In this document: in pieces, positions 34,051 to 42,194 of the stretch | Layout of the letters: each line of letters begins with the position of its first letter | Numbering within the stretch: position 1 is the first letter of the stretch | Source of the DNA: Petropleomorpha daqingensis | Lineage (GTDB): Bacteria > Actinomycetota > Actinomycetes > Mycobacteriales > Geodermatophilaceae | Length of the DNA: 64,000 bases | Assembly (NCBI RefSeq): GCF_013408985.1 | Contig: NZ_JACBZT010000001.1 | Coordinates: 2,542,001 to 2,606,000 of the forward strand | Reading direction: 5' to 3' | Made by a program: the position numbers and the translations under genes | Notes under the pieces: generated by a model | The model's input: only the letters and a program-made list of their open reading frames with translations | What the model was told of the DNA's origin: nothing | The model's database searches: none

Positions 34051-34077
34051 TACGTCCCCGTAACCTACGTGTCCGTA
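34051..34077 (-). promoter_or_regulatory. Tandem operator-like palindromes upstream of the desaturase
   Basis: Two 12-bp elements, TACGTCCCCGTA (34051-34062) and TACGTGTCCGTA (34066-34077), repeat with a 15-bp period. Each is a TACG-N4-CGTA palindrome; the second extends to CCTACG-N4-CGTAGG. TetR proteins bind sites of this general form. Confidence 0.6.
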
Positions 34078-34101
34078 GGGAGTCTCGCCATTCGGCCCTC
34101 G

Positions 34102-34130
34102 CTGCCCGTTGCGGGGAGCGGTCCTAGGCT
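34102..34130 (+). promoter_or_regulatory. Candidate promoter of tRNA-Gln
   Basis: CTGCCC, a 17-bp spacer and TAGGCT, ending 29 bp before the tRNA 5' end. The -35 match is weak, the -10 fits TANNNT. Confidence 0.4.
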
Positions 34131-34159
34131 CGGCGCAGACGCCGGTCCGTCCGGCGCGG

Positions 34160-34235
34160 TGGGGGATGGGGTAATCGGCAGCCCGCCGGCCTTTGGAGCC
34201 GGGAAGTCTCGGTTCGAGTCCGAGTCCCCCAGCCA
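34160..34235 (+). tRNA. tRNA-Gln(TTG)
   Basis: Cloverleaf with acceptor TGGGGGA/TCCCCCA, D arm GGGT/GCCC, anticodon stem CCGGC/GCCGG with loop CTTTGGA (anticodon TTG, reads CAA/CAG), T arm CTCGG-TTCGAGT-CCGAG, G73 and an encoded CCA. It precedes glmU by 32 bp. Confidence 0.95.
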
Positions 34236-34267
34236 CCGCAGAGCACAGCCCGATCACGAGGAGATCC

Positions 34268-35749
34268 GTGAGCGCCCAGCCCTCCCCGACGGCGGTGGCA
34301 GCCGTCGTCGTCCTCGCCGCCGGCCAGGGCACCCGCATGAAGTCGGCGACCCCGAAGGTGCTGCACGACCTCTGCGGGCGCTCGCTGCTCGGGCACGTGC
34401 TGGCCGCCACCGAGCCGCTGGGCGCGGAGCACACCGTCGTGGTCGTGGGCGCCGGACGGGAGGTGGTCGAGGAGCACCTCGCCGCGATCGCGCCGCAGGC
34501 CGTCCCGGCCGAGCAGAAGGAGCAGCGGGGCTCGGGCCACGCCGCCGCGGTCGCCCTCGAGGCGCTGCCCGACCTCGCCGGCCGGGTGCTCATCGTCAAC
34601 GGCGACTCACCGCTGCTGCGCACCGCTACCCTCGCCGCCCTCGTGCAGGCCTCCGCGGCGGCGGGCGACGTCCTGACCGTGCTCACCGCGGAGGTCGACG
34701 ACCCGACGGGGCTGGGGCGCATCGTCCGGGGGGACGACGGCACGGTCGTCGCGATCGTCGAGGAACGCGACGCCACCCCCGAGCAGCGGGCGATCCGCGA
34801 GGTGAACGCCGGCGTCTACGTCGGCAACGCCGCCGCCCTGCGGGACGCGCTCGGCCGGGTCGGCGAGGACAACGACCAGGGCGAGCAGTACCTCACCGAC
34901 GTCGTCGGGCTGCTCGTGGCCGACGGCGCGCAGGTGGGCGGCGTCGTCGCCGGGGACCCGGACGACATCCTGGGCTGCAACGACCGCCGCGAGCTCGCCG
35001 CTCGCCGCCGGCTGCTCAACGACCGGGTGCTCGACGAGCTGATGCTCTCCGGCGTCACGGTCGTCGACCCGGCGACCACGTGGGTCGACGTCACCGCGTC
35101 GGTCGCGCCGGACGCCGTCCTGCAGCCCGGCACGCAGCTGCTCGGGCGCACCGCCGTCGCCACCGGCGCCGTCGTCGGGCCGGACACCACGCTCACCGAC
35201 TGCGAGGTCGGCGAGGGGGCCAGCGTCGTCCGCTCGCACTGCTCCGGAGCGGTCCTCGGCGCGCAGGCGTCGGTCGGCCCGTTCAGCTACCTGCGGCCGG
35301 GGACGCGGCTGGGCCGTGGGGCGAAGGTCGGCGCCTTCGTGGAGACCAAGAACGCCGACGTCGGCGAGAACTCGAAGGTGCCGCACCTGTCCTACGTCGG
35401 GGACGCCACCATCGGCCGCGGCGCCAACATCGGGGCGGCGACGGTGTTCGTCAACTACGACGGCGTGGCCAAGCACCACACGACCGTGGGCGACCACGTG
35501 CGCATCGGCTCGGACACGATGCTGGTCGCGCCGGTCACCATCGGGGACGGCGCCTACACCGCGGCGGGATCGGTCATCGTGTCCGATGTCCCACCCGGAG
35601 CCATGGCCGTCGCGCGGGCGCAGCAGCGGAATGTGGGAGGCTGGGTACGCCGCCGCCGAGCCGGGTCACCCGCGGCCGAAGCCGCCGAGGCGGCCGAAGC
35701 GCGGGCGGCATCGGACACCGGCTCTCCCGGGGGTTCCACCACGGCATGA
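34268..35749 (+). CDS. glmU: Bifunctional UDP-GlcNAc pyrophosphorylase / GlcN-1-P acetyltransferase GlmU
   Basis: A 493-residue cytoplasmic enzyme making UDP-GlcNAc for peptidoglycan. The uridylyltransferase half starts VVVLAAGQGTRMKSATPKVL and has NGDSPLL; the left-handed beta-helix acetyltransferase half runs from about residue 260 (VDVTASVAPDAVLQPGTQLL) through FVETKNADVGENSKVPHLSY and GANIGAATVFVNYDG to AAGSVIVSDVPPGAMAVAR. The last ~40 residues are Ala/Glu-rich and disordered. GTG 34268 gives the standard N-terminus. First gene of glmU-prs-rplY-pth. Confidence 0.96.
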   Translation: MSAQPSPTAVAAVVVLAAGQGTRMKSATPKVLHDLCGRSLLGHVLAATEPLGAEHTVVVVGAGREVVEEHLAAIAPQAVPAEQKEQRGSGHAAAVALEALPDLAGRVLIVNGDSPLLRTATLAALVQASAAAGDVLTVLTAEVDDPTGLGRIVRGDDGTVVAIVEERDATPEQRAIREVNAGVYVGNAAALRDALGRVGEDNDQGEQYLTDVVGLLVADGAQVGGVVAGDPDDILGCNDRRELAARRRLLNDRVLDELMLSGVTVVDPATTWVDVTASVAPDAVLQPGTQLLGRTAVATGAVVGPDTTLTDCEVGEGASVVRSHCSGAVLGAQASVGPFSYLRPGTRLGRGAKVGAFVETKNADVGENSKVPHLSYVGDATIGRGANIGAATVFVNYDGVAKHHTTVGDHVRIGSDTMLVAPVTIGDGAYTAAGSVIVSDVPPGAMAVARAQQRNVGGWVRRRRAGSPAAEAAEAAEARAASDTGSPGGSTTA

Positions 35750-35768
35750 CAGTGAGGGCGGACGAGCG

Positions 35769-36752
35769 ATGAGCGCCATCCGGCAGACCACCAGCAAGAG
35801 CATGATGCTCTTCTCCGGCCGGGCCTACCCCGAGCTCACCGACGAGATCGCCGGCCACCTGGGCGTCACGCCGACGCCCACTGCCGCGTACGAGTTCGCC
35901 AACGGCGAGCTGTTCGTGCGGTTCGAGGAGTCGGTACGCGGCTGCGACGCCTTCGTCGTCCAGAGCCACACCGCGCCGATCAACACCTGGCTCATGGAGC
36001 AGCTGATCATGGTCGACGCGCTCAAGCGCGCGTCGGCCAAGCGGATCACCGTCGTCGCCCCGTTCTTCCCCTACGCCCGGCAGGACAAGAAGCACCGCGG
36101 CCGCGAGCCCATCTCCGCGCGCCTGGTCGCCGACATGTTCAAGGTCGCCGGGGCCGACCGGCTCATGGCCGTCGACCTGCACACCGACCAGATCCAGGGC
36201 TTCTTCGACGGGCCGGTGGACCACCTGTTCGCCATCGACCTGCTCGTCGCCCACGTCCGCGAGAAGTGGGGCGACCGCGAGCTCACCGTCGTGTCCCCGG
36301 ACTCCGGTCGTGTCCGCATGGCCGAGCGCTGGACGAACAAGCTCGGCAGCGGCACCCCGCTGGCGTTCATCCACAAGACCCGCGACGTCACCCGCCCCAA
36401 CCAGGCCGTCGCCAACCGCGTGGTCGGCATGGTCGAGGGCCGGGCCTGCATCCTCGTCGACGACATGATCGACACCGGCGGCACGATCGTCGCGGCCGCC
36501 GAGACGCTCTTCGCGGCCGGCGCGACCGACGTGATCGTCGCGGCCACCCACGGTGTCCTCTCCGGCCCCGCCGTCGACCGGCTGAAGAACAGCCAGGTCA
36601 GCGAGGTCGTGGTGACCAACACGCTGCCCATCGAGCCCGAGCGCCAGTTCGACAAGCTGACCGTGCTCTCGATCGCGCCGCTCCTGGCCCGCGCGATCAA
36701 GGAGGTCTTCGAGGACGGCAGCGTGACCTCGCTGTTCGGCGGAGCGAGCTAA
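35769..36752 (+). CDS. prs: Ribose-phosphate pyrophosphokinase (PRPP synthase)
   Basis: A 327-residue enzyme making PRPP from ribose-5-phosphate and ATP for nucleotide, His and Trp synthesis, and for arabinan precursors in actinobacteria. Catalytic flexible loop YARQDKKHRGREPISARLVA, ATP region AVDLHTDQIQGFFDGPVDHL, and the PRPP signature ILVDDMIDTGGTI are complete. ATG 35769 is 19 bp after glmU with a GGACGAG-type ribosome site. Same glmU-prs order as in M. tuberculosis. Confidence 0.97.
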   Translation: MSAIRQTTSKSMMLFSGRAYPELTDEIAGHLGVTPTPTAAYEFANGELFVRFEESVRGCDAFVVQSHTAPINTWLMEQLIMVDALKRASAKRITVVAPFFPYARQDKKHRGREPISARLVADMFKVAGADRLMAVDLHTDQIQGFFDGPVDHLFAIDLLVAHVREKWGDRELTVVSPDSGRVRMAERWTNKLGSGTPLAFIHKTRDVTRPNQAVANRVVGMVEGRACILVDDMIDTGGTIVAAAETLFAAGATDVIVAATHGVLSGPAVDRLKNSQVSEVVVTNTLPIEPERQFDKLTVLSIAPLLARAIKEVFEDGSVTSLFGGAS

Positions 36753-36868
36753 GCGGGCTGATCCTCGGCTGCGCAGAGCGGGCCCCGGAGGGGTCCCGAG
36801 GCGGAGCCGGGAAGGGCGGCCGCCACCCGGGGTACGGCACCTGGCCGCGTACCCGTGCGGAGCGCGGG

Positions 36869-36874
36869 TACCAT
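36869..36874 (+). promoter_or_regulatory. Possible -10 in the prs-rplY gap
   Basis: TACCAT fits TANNNT in the 236-bp gap 36753-36988. No -35 is apparent. Downstream the leader contains the short hairpin GGAGCG-TG-CGCTCC near 36892-36905. Otherwise the gap holds only GC-rich unassigned sequence before the GAGGAG ribosome site of rplY. Confidence 0.3.
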
Positions 36875-36988
36875 CAAGCACAGCCCGGCGAGGGAGCGTG
36901 CGCTCCGTGATCGACGTGCGTGTGCCCGTTCGCGGGTGTGCTGCGCGCCGTACGCCGGCCCAGACCCGCACCAGAGGAGCACACCACC

Positions 36989-37702
36989 GTGGCTGACTAC
37001 CGTCTCGAAGCCGAGCCGCGCACCGAGTTCGGCAAGGGCAGCGCCCGCCGGACCCGCCGCGCCGGCCGCATCCCCGCCGTCCTGTACGGGCACGGCCAGG
37101 ACGTCGTCCACCTGTCGCTGCCGGCCCGCGAGTTCGCCGCGGCGCTGCGCAACGGCGGGTCCAACGCCCTGCTGACCGTCGTCCTGGACGGCAAGGAGCA
37201 GCTCGCGCTCACCAAGTCGGTGCAGCGCGACCCGCTGACCCGCCAGCACGAGCACGCCGACCTGCTCATCGTCCGCCGCGGCGAGAAGGTCACCGTCGAG
37301 GTCCCGGTCCACGTGATCGGCGAGGCCGCGCCCGAGACGCTGGTCAACGTCGAGCTCAACACCGTCTCGGTGCAGGTCGCCGCGACGAGCATCCCCGAGA
37401 ACATCGAGGTCGACGTGACCGGCCGCGAGGCCGGCCAGGGCGTCACCGCCGGCGAGCTGGACCTGCCGCGCGGCGCCACGCTGCTCACCGACGCCGACGC
37501 GCTGGTCGTCAACGTGTCGGCGGCCGTGTCCGCCGAGGCTCTCGAGGCCGAGCTCGCCGAGGCCGAGGCCGAGGCCGGCATCGAGCGCGAGGAGTCCGGC
37601 GAGGCCGCCGAGGGCGCCGGCGAGGGCGACGTCGTGCCCGAGCCGCTGGACCAGGGCAGCGGCGAGTCGATGGAGTCGGCCGAGAAGTCCGCCGACAGCT
37701 GA
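36989..37702 (+). CDS. rplY: 50S ribosomal protein L25, long general-stress (Ctc) form
   Basis: A 237-residue ribosomal protein binding 5S rRNA. The L25 domain spans about residues 1-95 ([51 protein letters not shown]), followed by the beta-rich Ctc domain (about 96-185). The final ~50 residues are strongly acidic ([20 protein letters not shown]) and probably disordered. GTG 36989 with AGAGGAG upstream. It is followed 61 bp later by pth, the usual pairing in actinobacteria. Confidence 0.95.
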   Translation: MADYRLEAEPRTEFGKGSARRTRRAGRIPAVLYGHGQDVVHLSLPAREFAAALRNGGSNALLTVVLDGKEQLALTKSVQRDPLTRQHEHADLLIVRRGEKVTVEVPVHVIGEAAPETLVNVELNTVSVQVAATSIPENIEVDVTGREAGQGVTAGELDLPRGATLLTDADALVVNVSAAVSAEALEAELAEAEAEAGIEREESGEAAEGAGEGDVVPEPLDQGSGESMESAEKSADS

Positions 37703-37730
37703 GGCTCCGCTGACCGAGAACACGACCCGC

Positions 37731-37757
37731 GGGGGCGCCGGCACCGCCGGCGCCCCC
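37731..37757 (+). other. Strong hairpin just before the annotated pth start
   Basis: Perfect 12-bp stem GGGGGCGCCGGC / GCCGGCGCCCCC with a 3-nt loop, ending 6 bp before GTG 37764. It would hide any ribosome site for that codon, or, if pth begins at CTG 37710, it lies inside the coding region. It may also terminate rplY transcripts. Confidence 0.65.
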
Positions 37758-37763
37758 GTCGTC

Positions 37764-38351
37764 GTGCCCGAAGGCCCCTTCCTGGTCGTCGGGCTCGGCA
37801 ACCCGGGCCCGGGCTACGCGGGCAACCGGCACAACGTCGGCGTGATGGTCCTGGAGGAGCTCGGCTCCCGCGCCGGCATCCGGCTCACGCCCGGGAAGGG
37901 CGCCCGGGCCCGCGCCCTGTCCGGGGAGGGCCGGTTGGCCGGCCGCCGCGTCGTCCTCGCGCGCCCCACGACGTACATGAACGAGTCCGGCGGCCCCGTC
38001 CGCGGCCTGCTCGACTACCACCACCTCGACCCCGCTGACCTCGTCGTCGTCCACGACGAGCTCGACATCGACTTCGCCAACATCCGGCTCAAGCGGGGCG
38101 GTGGCGAGGGGGGTCACAACGGCCTGCGGTCGATCACCCGGTCGACCGGCACCAAGGACTACCTCCGCGTCCGCGTCGGCATCGGCCGACCGCCGGGCCG
38201 GCAGGACCCCGCGGACTTCGTGCTCAAGGACTTCTCCGCGACCGAGCGCAAGGAACTGCCGTTCCTGATCGCCGAGGCCGCTGACGCCGTCGAACTGCTG
38301 CTGGCCCGCGGTCTCGAGGCCGCCCAGAACGAGGTCCACACCCGCGCCTGA
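37764..38351 (+). CDS. pth: Peptidyl-tRNA hydrolase
   Basis: A 195-residue enzyme freeing tRNA from drop-off peptidyl-tRNA. Signature motifs: [20 protein letters not shown] (catalytic His), [19 protein letters not shown] (catalytic Asp) and [16 protein letters not shown] 37764 gives the normal family N-terminus, but a strong hairpin lies 6 bp upstream and no Shine-Dalgarno is visible. The frame is open upstream to CTG 37710, which has GAGG 5 bp before it and would add [17 protein letters not shown]; a CTG start cannot be excluded. Confidence 0.93.
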   Translation: MPEGPFLVVGLGNPGPGYAGNRHNVGVMVLEELGSRAGIRLTPGKGARARALSGEGRLAGRRVVLARPTTYMNESGGPVRGLLDYHHLDPADLVVVHDELDIDFANIRLKRGGGEGGHNGLRSITRSTGTKDYLRVRVGIGRPPGRQDPADFVLKDFSATERKELPFLIAEAADAVELLLARGLEAAQNEVHTRA

Positions 38352-38358
38352 CCCGTCG

Positions 38359-38392
38359 TGTGATGCTCCTCCCGAACGGGTGAAGCGTCACA
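38359..38392 (+). terminator. Nested hairpin after pth
   Basis: Outer arms TGTGATGCT and AGCGTCACA pair with one wobble position; inner CCC-GAAC-GGG adds a second short stem. It starts 7 bp after the pth stop and precedes the promoter of the polysaccharide locus. No U-tract follows. Confidence 0.5.
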
Positions 38393-38399
38393 GCCTGTA

Positions 38400-38428
38400 T
38401 TGACTCGGCAGTGACGCAGTGTGAGGGT
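38400..38428 (+). promoter_or_regulatory. Candidate promoter of the exopolysaccharide locus
   Basis: TTGACT, 17-bp spacer, GAGGGT. The -35 matches the sigma-70 consensus at five of six positions; the -10 is weak but of an actinobacterial type. It would give a leader of about 100 nt before ATG 38537. Confidence 0.4.
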
Positions 38429-38452
38429 GGCAGTCTCGTCGAGCCAGATCTT

Positions 38453-38492
38453 GAACGAACGGCCTGCTGAGGGCCGAAGCATTCGCTCGTTC
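38453..38492 (+). other. Structured leader of the exopolysaccharide locus
   Basis: Nested pairing GAACGA / TCGTTC outside and CGGCC / GGCCG inside, between the candidate promoter and the first gene. It could regulate translation; no known riboswitch consensus was recognised. Confidence 0.35.
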
Positions 38493-38536
38493 GGTATGGC
38501 TCTGACTACAGAGTGTCACGACGTTCGGGGGAAGTC

Positions 38537-40036
38537 ATGCTGCTCGAGCACCACCAGCGCAGCTCTGGGGCGCTGCCGCTGCTCGATGCACCGAGGGGAT
38601 CGGTCGCTGCCTCGCGACCTCGATCGCTCGGTCATCGCGCATCGCCGACATGGGTCCGGAAGTACTCCGCGGCTCTGGCCGCGTTCGAGGCGCTGGCCGC
38701 TGCGGTCGCCGGGGCGGCCGTCGTCTTCACGCGTCCCGGCGGGCTCGACACCTCGAGCAACCTGTTCTGGTCCGCGCTCGTCCTCGTGGTCGGCTGGCCG
38801 GTGCTGCTCGGCATCAGCGGCGCCCACTCCGAGCGCGTCTTCGGCACCGGCAGCGACGAGTACCGCCGGGTCGGCCGCGCCGGGTTCCTGCTGCTCGCGA
38901 TCACCGGCTTCATCTCCTACGCGATGGTGCTCGAGCTCAGCCGGGCGTTCGTCGTCCTCGCCATGCCGGCGCTCGTCGTCGTCACCGCGATCGGCCGCTA
39001 CGCCGCCCGGTGCTACCTGCGCCGGCTGCGCTCGGTCGGCCGCTGCACCAAGCGGGTGGTCGTCGTCGGCCGCGGCGGCGCCGTCCTCGAGCTCGTCGAG
39101 CGGCTCCAGCGCGAGAACTACGCGGGCCTGAAGGTCGTCGCCGCGTGCACCACCCTGACCGACCGCGTGCGCGTCGGCGAGGAGGCCGGTGTGCCCGTCG
39201 GCAGCCTGGACGACGTGATCGCCTTCGCCGGTCGCTTCTCCGCCGACACGATCGCGGTGACCTCCGCCAGCGAGACCGCCGCCCAGTACCTCCGCCAGCT
39301 GTCCTGGCAGCTCGAGGGCACCGGGATCGAGCTGCTCGTGGCGCCCGGCCTGATCGAGGTCGCCGGGCCGCGGCTGCACATCCGGCCGTTCGAGGGGCTG
39401 CCGCTGCTCTCGGTCGAGCAGCCCTGCTTCGAGGGCTGGCGGCGCGTGGTCAAGGGCGGCGTCGACCGCGCCGTGGCCGGCTTCGCGCTGCTCCTGCTCG
39501 CCCCGGTGATGGCGATCATCGCCCTTGCCGTGGCCTGCACCAGCTCCGGCCCCGTCCTCTTCCGGCAGGAGCGGATCGGCATCAACGGCCGGTCGTTCAC
39601 GATGCTGAAGTTCCGCAGCATGGTCGCCGACGCCGACCGGCAGCTGGAGAGGCTGCGCCAGGACAACATCTCCGACGGTCTGCTGTTCAAGATCCGGGCC
39701 GACCCGCGCATCACCCCGGTCGGCCGCTGGCTGCGCCGGCTGTCGCTGGACGAGCTGCCGCAGCTGTTCAACATCCTCGGCGGTTCGATGTCGCTGGTGG
39801 GTCCGCGCCCGCCGCTGCCCGGCGAGGTGGCCAACTACGACTCCCAGGTCAGCCGCCGGCTGCTGGTGAAGCCGGGCCTGACCGGGCTCTGGCAGATCTC
39901 CGGCCGCAGCGACCTGCCGTGGGAGGAGTCGGTCCGCCTCGACCTGCGCTACGTCGAGAACTGGTCGCTGGCCCTCGACCTGCTCATCCTCTGGAAGACC
40001 GGCCGGGCGGTGCTCTCGCGCAACGGCGCGTACTGA
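38537..40036 (+). CDS. Undecaprenyl-phosphate sugar-1-phosphate transferase (WbaP/WcaJ type)
   Basis: A 499-residue initiating phosphoglycosyltransferase. It has four N-terminal membrane segments (about 45-150), a nucleotide-binding-like middle domain (VVVVGRGGAVLELVERLQ), a membrane re-entrant helix (VAGFALLLLAPVMAIIALAV), then the catalytic bacterial sugar transferase domain with FRQERIGINGRSFTMLKFRS, SLDELPQLFNILGGSMSLVG and PRPPLPGEV. It loads the first sugar phosphate onto undecaprenyl phosphate to start an extracellular polysaccharide. ATG 38537 with GGGGGAAG upstream is preferred over GTG 38513. It opens the surface-polymer locus. Confidence 0.93.
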   Translation: MLLEHHQRSSGALPLLDAPRGSVAASRPRSLGHRASPTWVRKYSAALAAFEALAAAVAGAAVVFTRPGGLDTSSNLFWSALVLVVGWPVLLGISGAHSERVFGTGSDEYRRVGRAGFLLLAITGFISYAMVLELSRAFVVLAMPALVVVTAIGRYAARCYLRRLRSVGRCTKRVVVVGRGGAVLELVERLQRENYAGLKVVAACTTLTDRVRVGEEAGVPVGSLDDVIAFAGRFSADTIAVTSASETAAQYLRQLSWQLEGTGIELLVAPGLIEVAGPRLHIRPFEGLPLLSVEQPCFEGWRRVVKGGVDRAVAGFALLLLAPVMAIIALAVACTSSGPVLFRQERIGINGRSFTMLKFRSMVADADRQLERLRQDNISDGLLFKIRADPRITPVGRWLRRLSLDELPQLFNILGGSMSLVGPRPPLPGEVANYDSQVSRRLLVKPGLTGLWQISGRSDLPWEESVRLDLRYVENWSLALDLLILWKTGRAVLSRNGAY

Positions 40037-40102
40037 GGCCCGCGGCCCCTCACCCCGGCGGGGGAGAGGTGGCAGCGCGAACGGGTGATCAGCACTTACG
40101 GT

Positions 40103-40139
40103 GATCCGGGCGTTCCGTCCTCGACGGGGCGCCCGGATC
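40103..40139 (+). other. Nested intergenic hairpin
   Basis: Outer perfect 10-bp arms GATCCGGGCG / CGCCCGGATC enclose a second stem CCGTC-CTC-GACGG. It sits between the sugar transferase and glycosyltransferase genes, as an attenuator or terminator, and argues that the glycosyltransferase starts after it (GTG 40172). Confidence 0.6.
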
Positions 40140-40171
40140 CATCTGCACCCTCGACGGAACGGACACCGCGC

Positions 40172-41371
40172 GTGACACCCCTGAGCATCGCCATGGTCGG
40201 GACCCGGGGTGTCCCCGCTCGCTACGGCGGCTTCGAGACCGCCGTCGAGGAGATCGGGCGCCGGCTCGCCGACGCCGGGCACCGGGTGGTCGTCTACTGC
40301 CGCACCGGCGCCGACGACGACGCCCCGCGGCCCGAGCGGCACCTCGGCATGGAGCTGGTCCACCTGCCGGCCGCCCGCAAGCGGTCGCTGGAGACCCTGT
40401 CGCACACCGCGCTGTCCGTGGGCCACCTGGTCCGGCACCGCACCGACGTCGCGTTCGTCTTCAACGCCGCCAACTCGCCGCTGCTGCCGGTCATCCGCGC
40501 CGCGCGCATCCCGGTGGCCACGCACGTCGACGGCCTGGAGTGGAAGCGGGCCAAGTGGGGCCCCACCGGGCAGCGCTACTACCGCGCCGCCGAGGCCCTC
40601 TCCGTGCGCTGGTCCGACGCTCTCATCGCCGACGCCGTCGGCATCGCCGACTACTACACGCGCGAGTTCGCGGCGCCCACCACGCTGCTGACCTACGGCG
40701 CTCCGCTCATCGCGCCGGGCTCGGACCGGCTGGCCGAGCTGGACCTCGAGCCGGGTGGCTACCACCTCGTCGTGGCCCGCTTCGAGCCCGAGAACCACGT
40801 GGACGTGATCGTCGACGGCTACCGGCGCAGCGCCGCCCGCAAGCCGCTGGTCGTCGTCGGCTCGGCGCCGTACTCCGACGAGTACACCGCCCGCGTGCAC
40901 GCGCTGGCCGACGACCGCGTCCGCTTCCTCGGCGGGGTCTGGGACCAGGTGCAGCTCGACCAGCTGTACGCCTCGGCCTACACCTACGTGCACGGGCACT
41001 CGGTCGGTGGCACCAACCCCTCGCTGCTTCGCGCCCTCGGTGCCGGCACGCCGGTGATCGCCTTCGACGTCGACTTCAACCGCGAGGTCGTCGCCGACTC
41101 CGGCCGGTTCTTCGCCGACGCCGACGACGTCGCCGCGCGCGTCGAGGAGGCCGAGAACGACCCGGCCGCCGTCGCCTCCGCCGGCGCCCGCGCCCGCGAG
41201 CTGGCCGCCCGCTACGACTGGGACGACGTCGCCGCCGGCTACGAGCAGCTCGCGCGGCGGCTCGCAGCCCGCGACGTCCCGCGCCGCCGCCCCAGCGGAC
41301 GTCGTGCCGCGGGGGCATCCGATCCGGCCGCGGCCGTGGCAAGCTCTGCGACCTTGACGGGTCGCCGATGA
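40172..41371 (+). CDS. DUF1972 / GT4 family glycosyltransferase
   Basis: About 399 residues. The N-terminus IAMVGTRGVPARYGGFETAV is the signature of the DUF1972 branch of rhamnosyl-type GT-B enzymes; the C-terminal half is a Glycos_transf_1 domain with VARFEPENHVDVIVDGYRRS and the acceptor/donor loop HGHSVGGTNPSLLRALGAGTP. It should add a sugar to the lipid-linked intermediate begun by the upstream gene. GTG 40172 is chosen; an upstream in-frame GTG 40085 would force translation through the 40103-40139 hairpin. The last ~30 residues are Arg/Ala-rich. Confidence 0.88.
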   Translation: MTPLSIAMVGTRGVPARYGGFETAVEEIGRRLADAGHRVVVYCRTGADDDAPRPERHLGMELVHLPAARKRSLETLSHTALSVGHLVRHRTDVAFVFNAANSPLLPVIRAARIPVATHVDGLEWKRAKWGPTGQRYYRAAEALSVRWSDALIADAVGIADYYTREFAAPTTLLTYGAPLIAPGSDRLAELDLEPGGYHLVVARFEPENHVDVIVDGYRRSAARKPLVVVGSAPYSDEYTARVHALADDRVRFLGGVWDQVQLDQLYASAYTYVHGHSVGGTNPSLLRALGAGTPVIAFDVDFNREVVADSGRFFADADDVAARVEEAENDPAAVASAGARARELAARYDWDDVAAGYEQLARRLAARDVPRRRPSGRRAAGASDPAAAVASSATLTGRR

Positions 41372-41432
41372 CTGTCCGTCCGACCGCTCCGCAGCCCCGC
41401 CGCAGGCGGGCAGTCCGACACGGGGGAAACCG

Positions 41433-42194
41433 ATGACCGCCACCAGCCTCCGTCCCGGTGCCGCCGGGACCGAGACCCTGGGCGAAACCCTGCGCCGGCT
41501 CTCCGGCGCGCAGAAGGGCGCCAAGGGGGCCCCGGCCTACTCGCGGTTCGTCAACCGCAAGCTCGGCCGGCTGCTCGCGGCCGTGGCCTTCCACGCCCGG
41601 CTCACCCCCAACGTGGTCACCGGCATCAGCGCCTGCTTCACGGCCACCGCGATCGTCCTGATCGCGGTGCTGCGCCCGTCGTGGCCGATGGCGCTCGCGG
41701 TCACCGCCTGCCTGGTGGTCGGCTACGCCTTCGACGCCGCCGACGGCCAGCTGGCCCGCCTGCGCGGCGGCGGCTCGCCGGCGGGGGAGTGGCTCGACCA
41801 CATGGTGGACGCCGCCAAGACCTCGAGCCTGCACCTCGCCGTCCTGCTGAACTTCTACCGGTCCGAGGCGGTCGGCCGCGGCCCCTGGCTGCTGGTCCCG
41901 ATGGGCTTCGCCGTCGTCGCCGCGGTCCTGTTCTTCGGCACGATGCTCAACGAGGCGCTGCGCGAGCGGCACGGCGCGGTCACCCGTGCCTCCCGCACGG
42001 CCGAGCGGCCTAGCATCCTGCGCTCGCTGCTCGTCGTCCCGACCGACTACGGCCTGCTCTGCTGGGTGTTCGTGCTCCTCGGCGCGCCCGTGGTGTTCTT
42101 CTCCGTCTACACCGCCCTGTTCGCCGCCACGGCCGGTTATCTGCTGCTCGCCTGCCTCAAGTGGTTCCGCGAGATCGGTCGACTGCCGAGATGA
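41433..42194 (+). CDS. CDP-alcohol phosphatidyltransferase family protein
   Basis: A 253-residue integral membrane enzyme with the complete catalytic motif DAADGQLAR ... GEWLDHMVD, matching D-x2-D-G-x2-A-R-x8-9-G-x3-D-x3-D. Such enzymes displace CMP from a CDP-linked alcohol to form phospholipids or phosphodiester polymers. In this setting, between a glycosyltransferase and surface-protein genes, it may decorate the polysaccharide with a phosphoalcohol or anchor it to lipid; this is inference. About five to six membrane segments follow. ATG 41433; the ATGA overlap with the next gene indicates coupling. Confidence 0.88.
   Translation: MTATSLRPGAAGTETLGETLRRLSGAQKGAKGAPAYSRFVNRKLGRLLAAVAFHARLTPNVVTGISACFTATAIVLIAVLRPSWPMALAVTACLVVGYAFDAADGQLARLRGGGSPAGEWLDHMVDAAKTSSLHLAVLLNFYRSEAVGRGPWLLVPMGFAVVAAVLFFGTMLNEALRERHGAVTRASRTAERPSILRSLLVVPTDYGLLCWVFVLLGAPVVFFSVYTALFAATAGYLLLACLKWFREIGRLPR

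Noticed and set aside
38359-38392. CRP/FNR-like TGTGA ... TCACA site
   Set aside because: Half-sites are separated by 24 bp rather than about 6 and pair as a hairpin with an inner stem; a terminator-like structure fits better.
40085-40171. Longer glycosyltransferase starting at GTG 40085
   Set aside because: The extra residues are Pro/Ser-rich, unlike the family, and the DNA there forms a nested hairpin.
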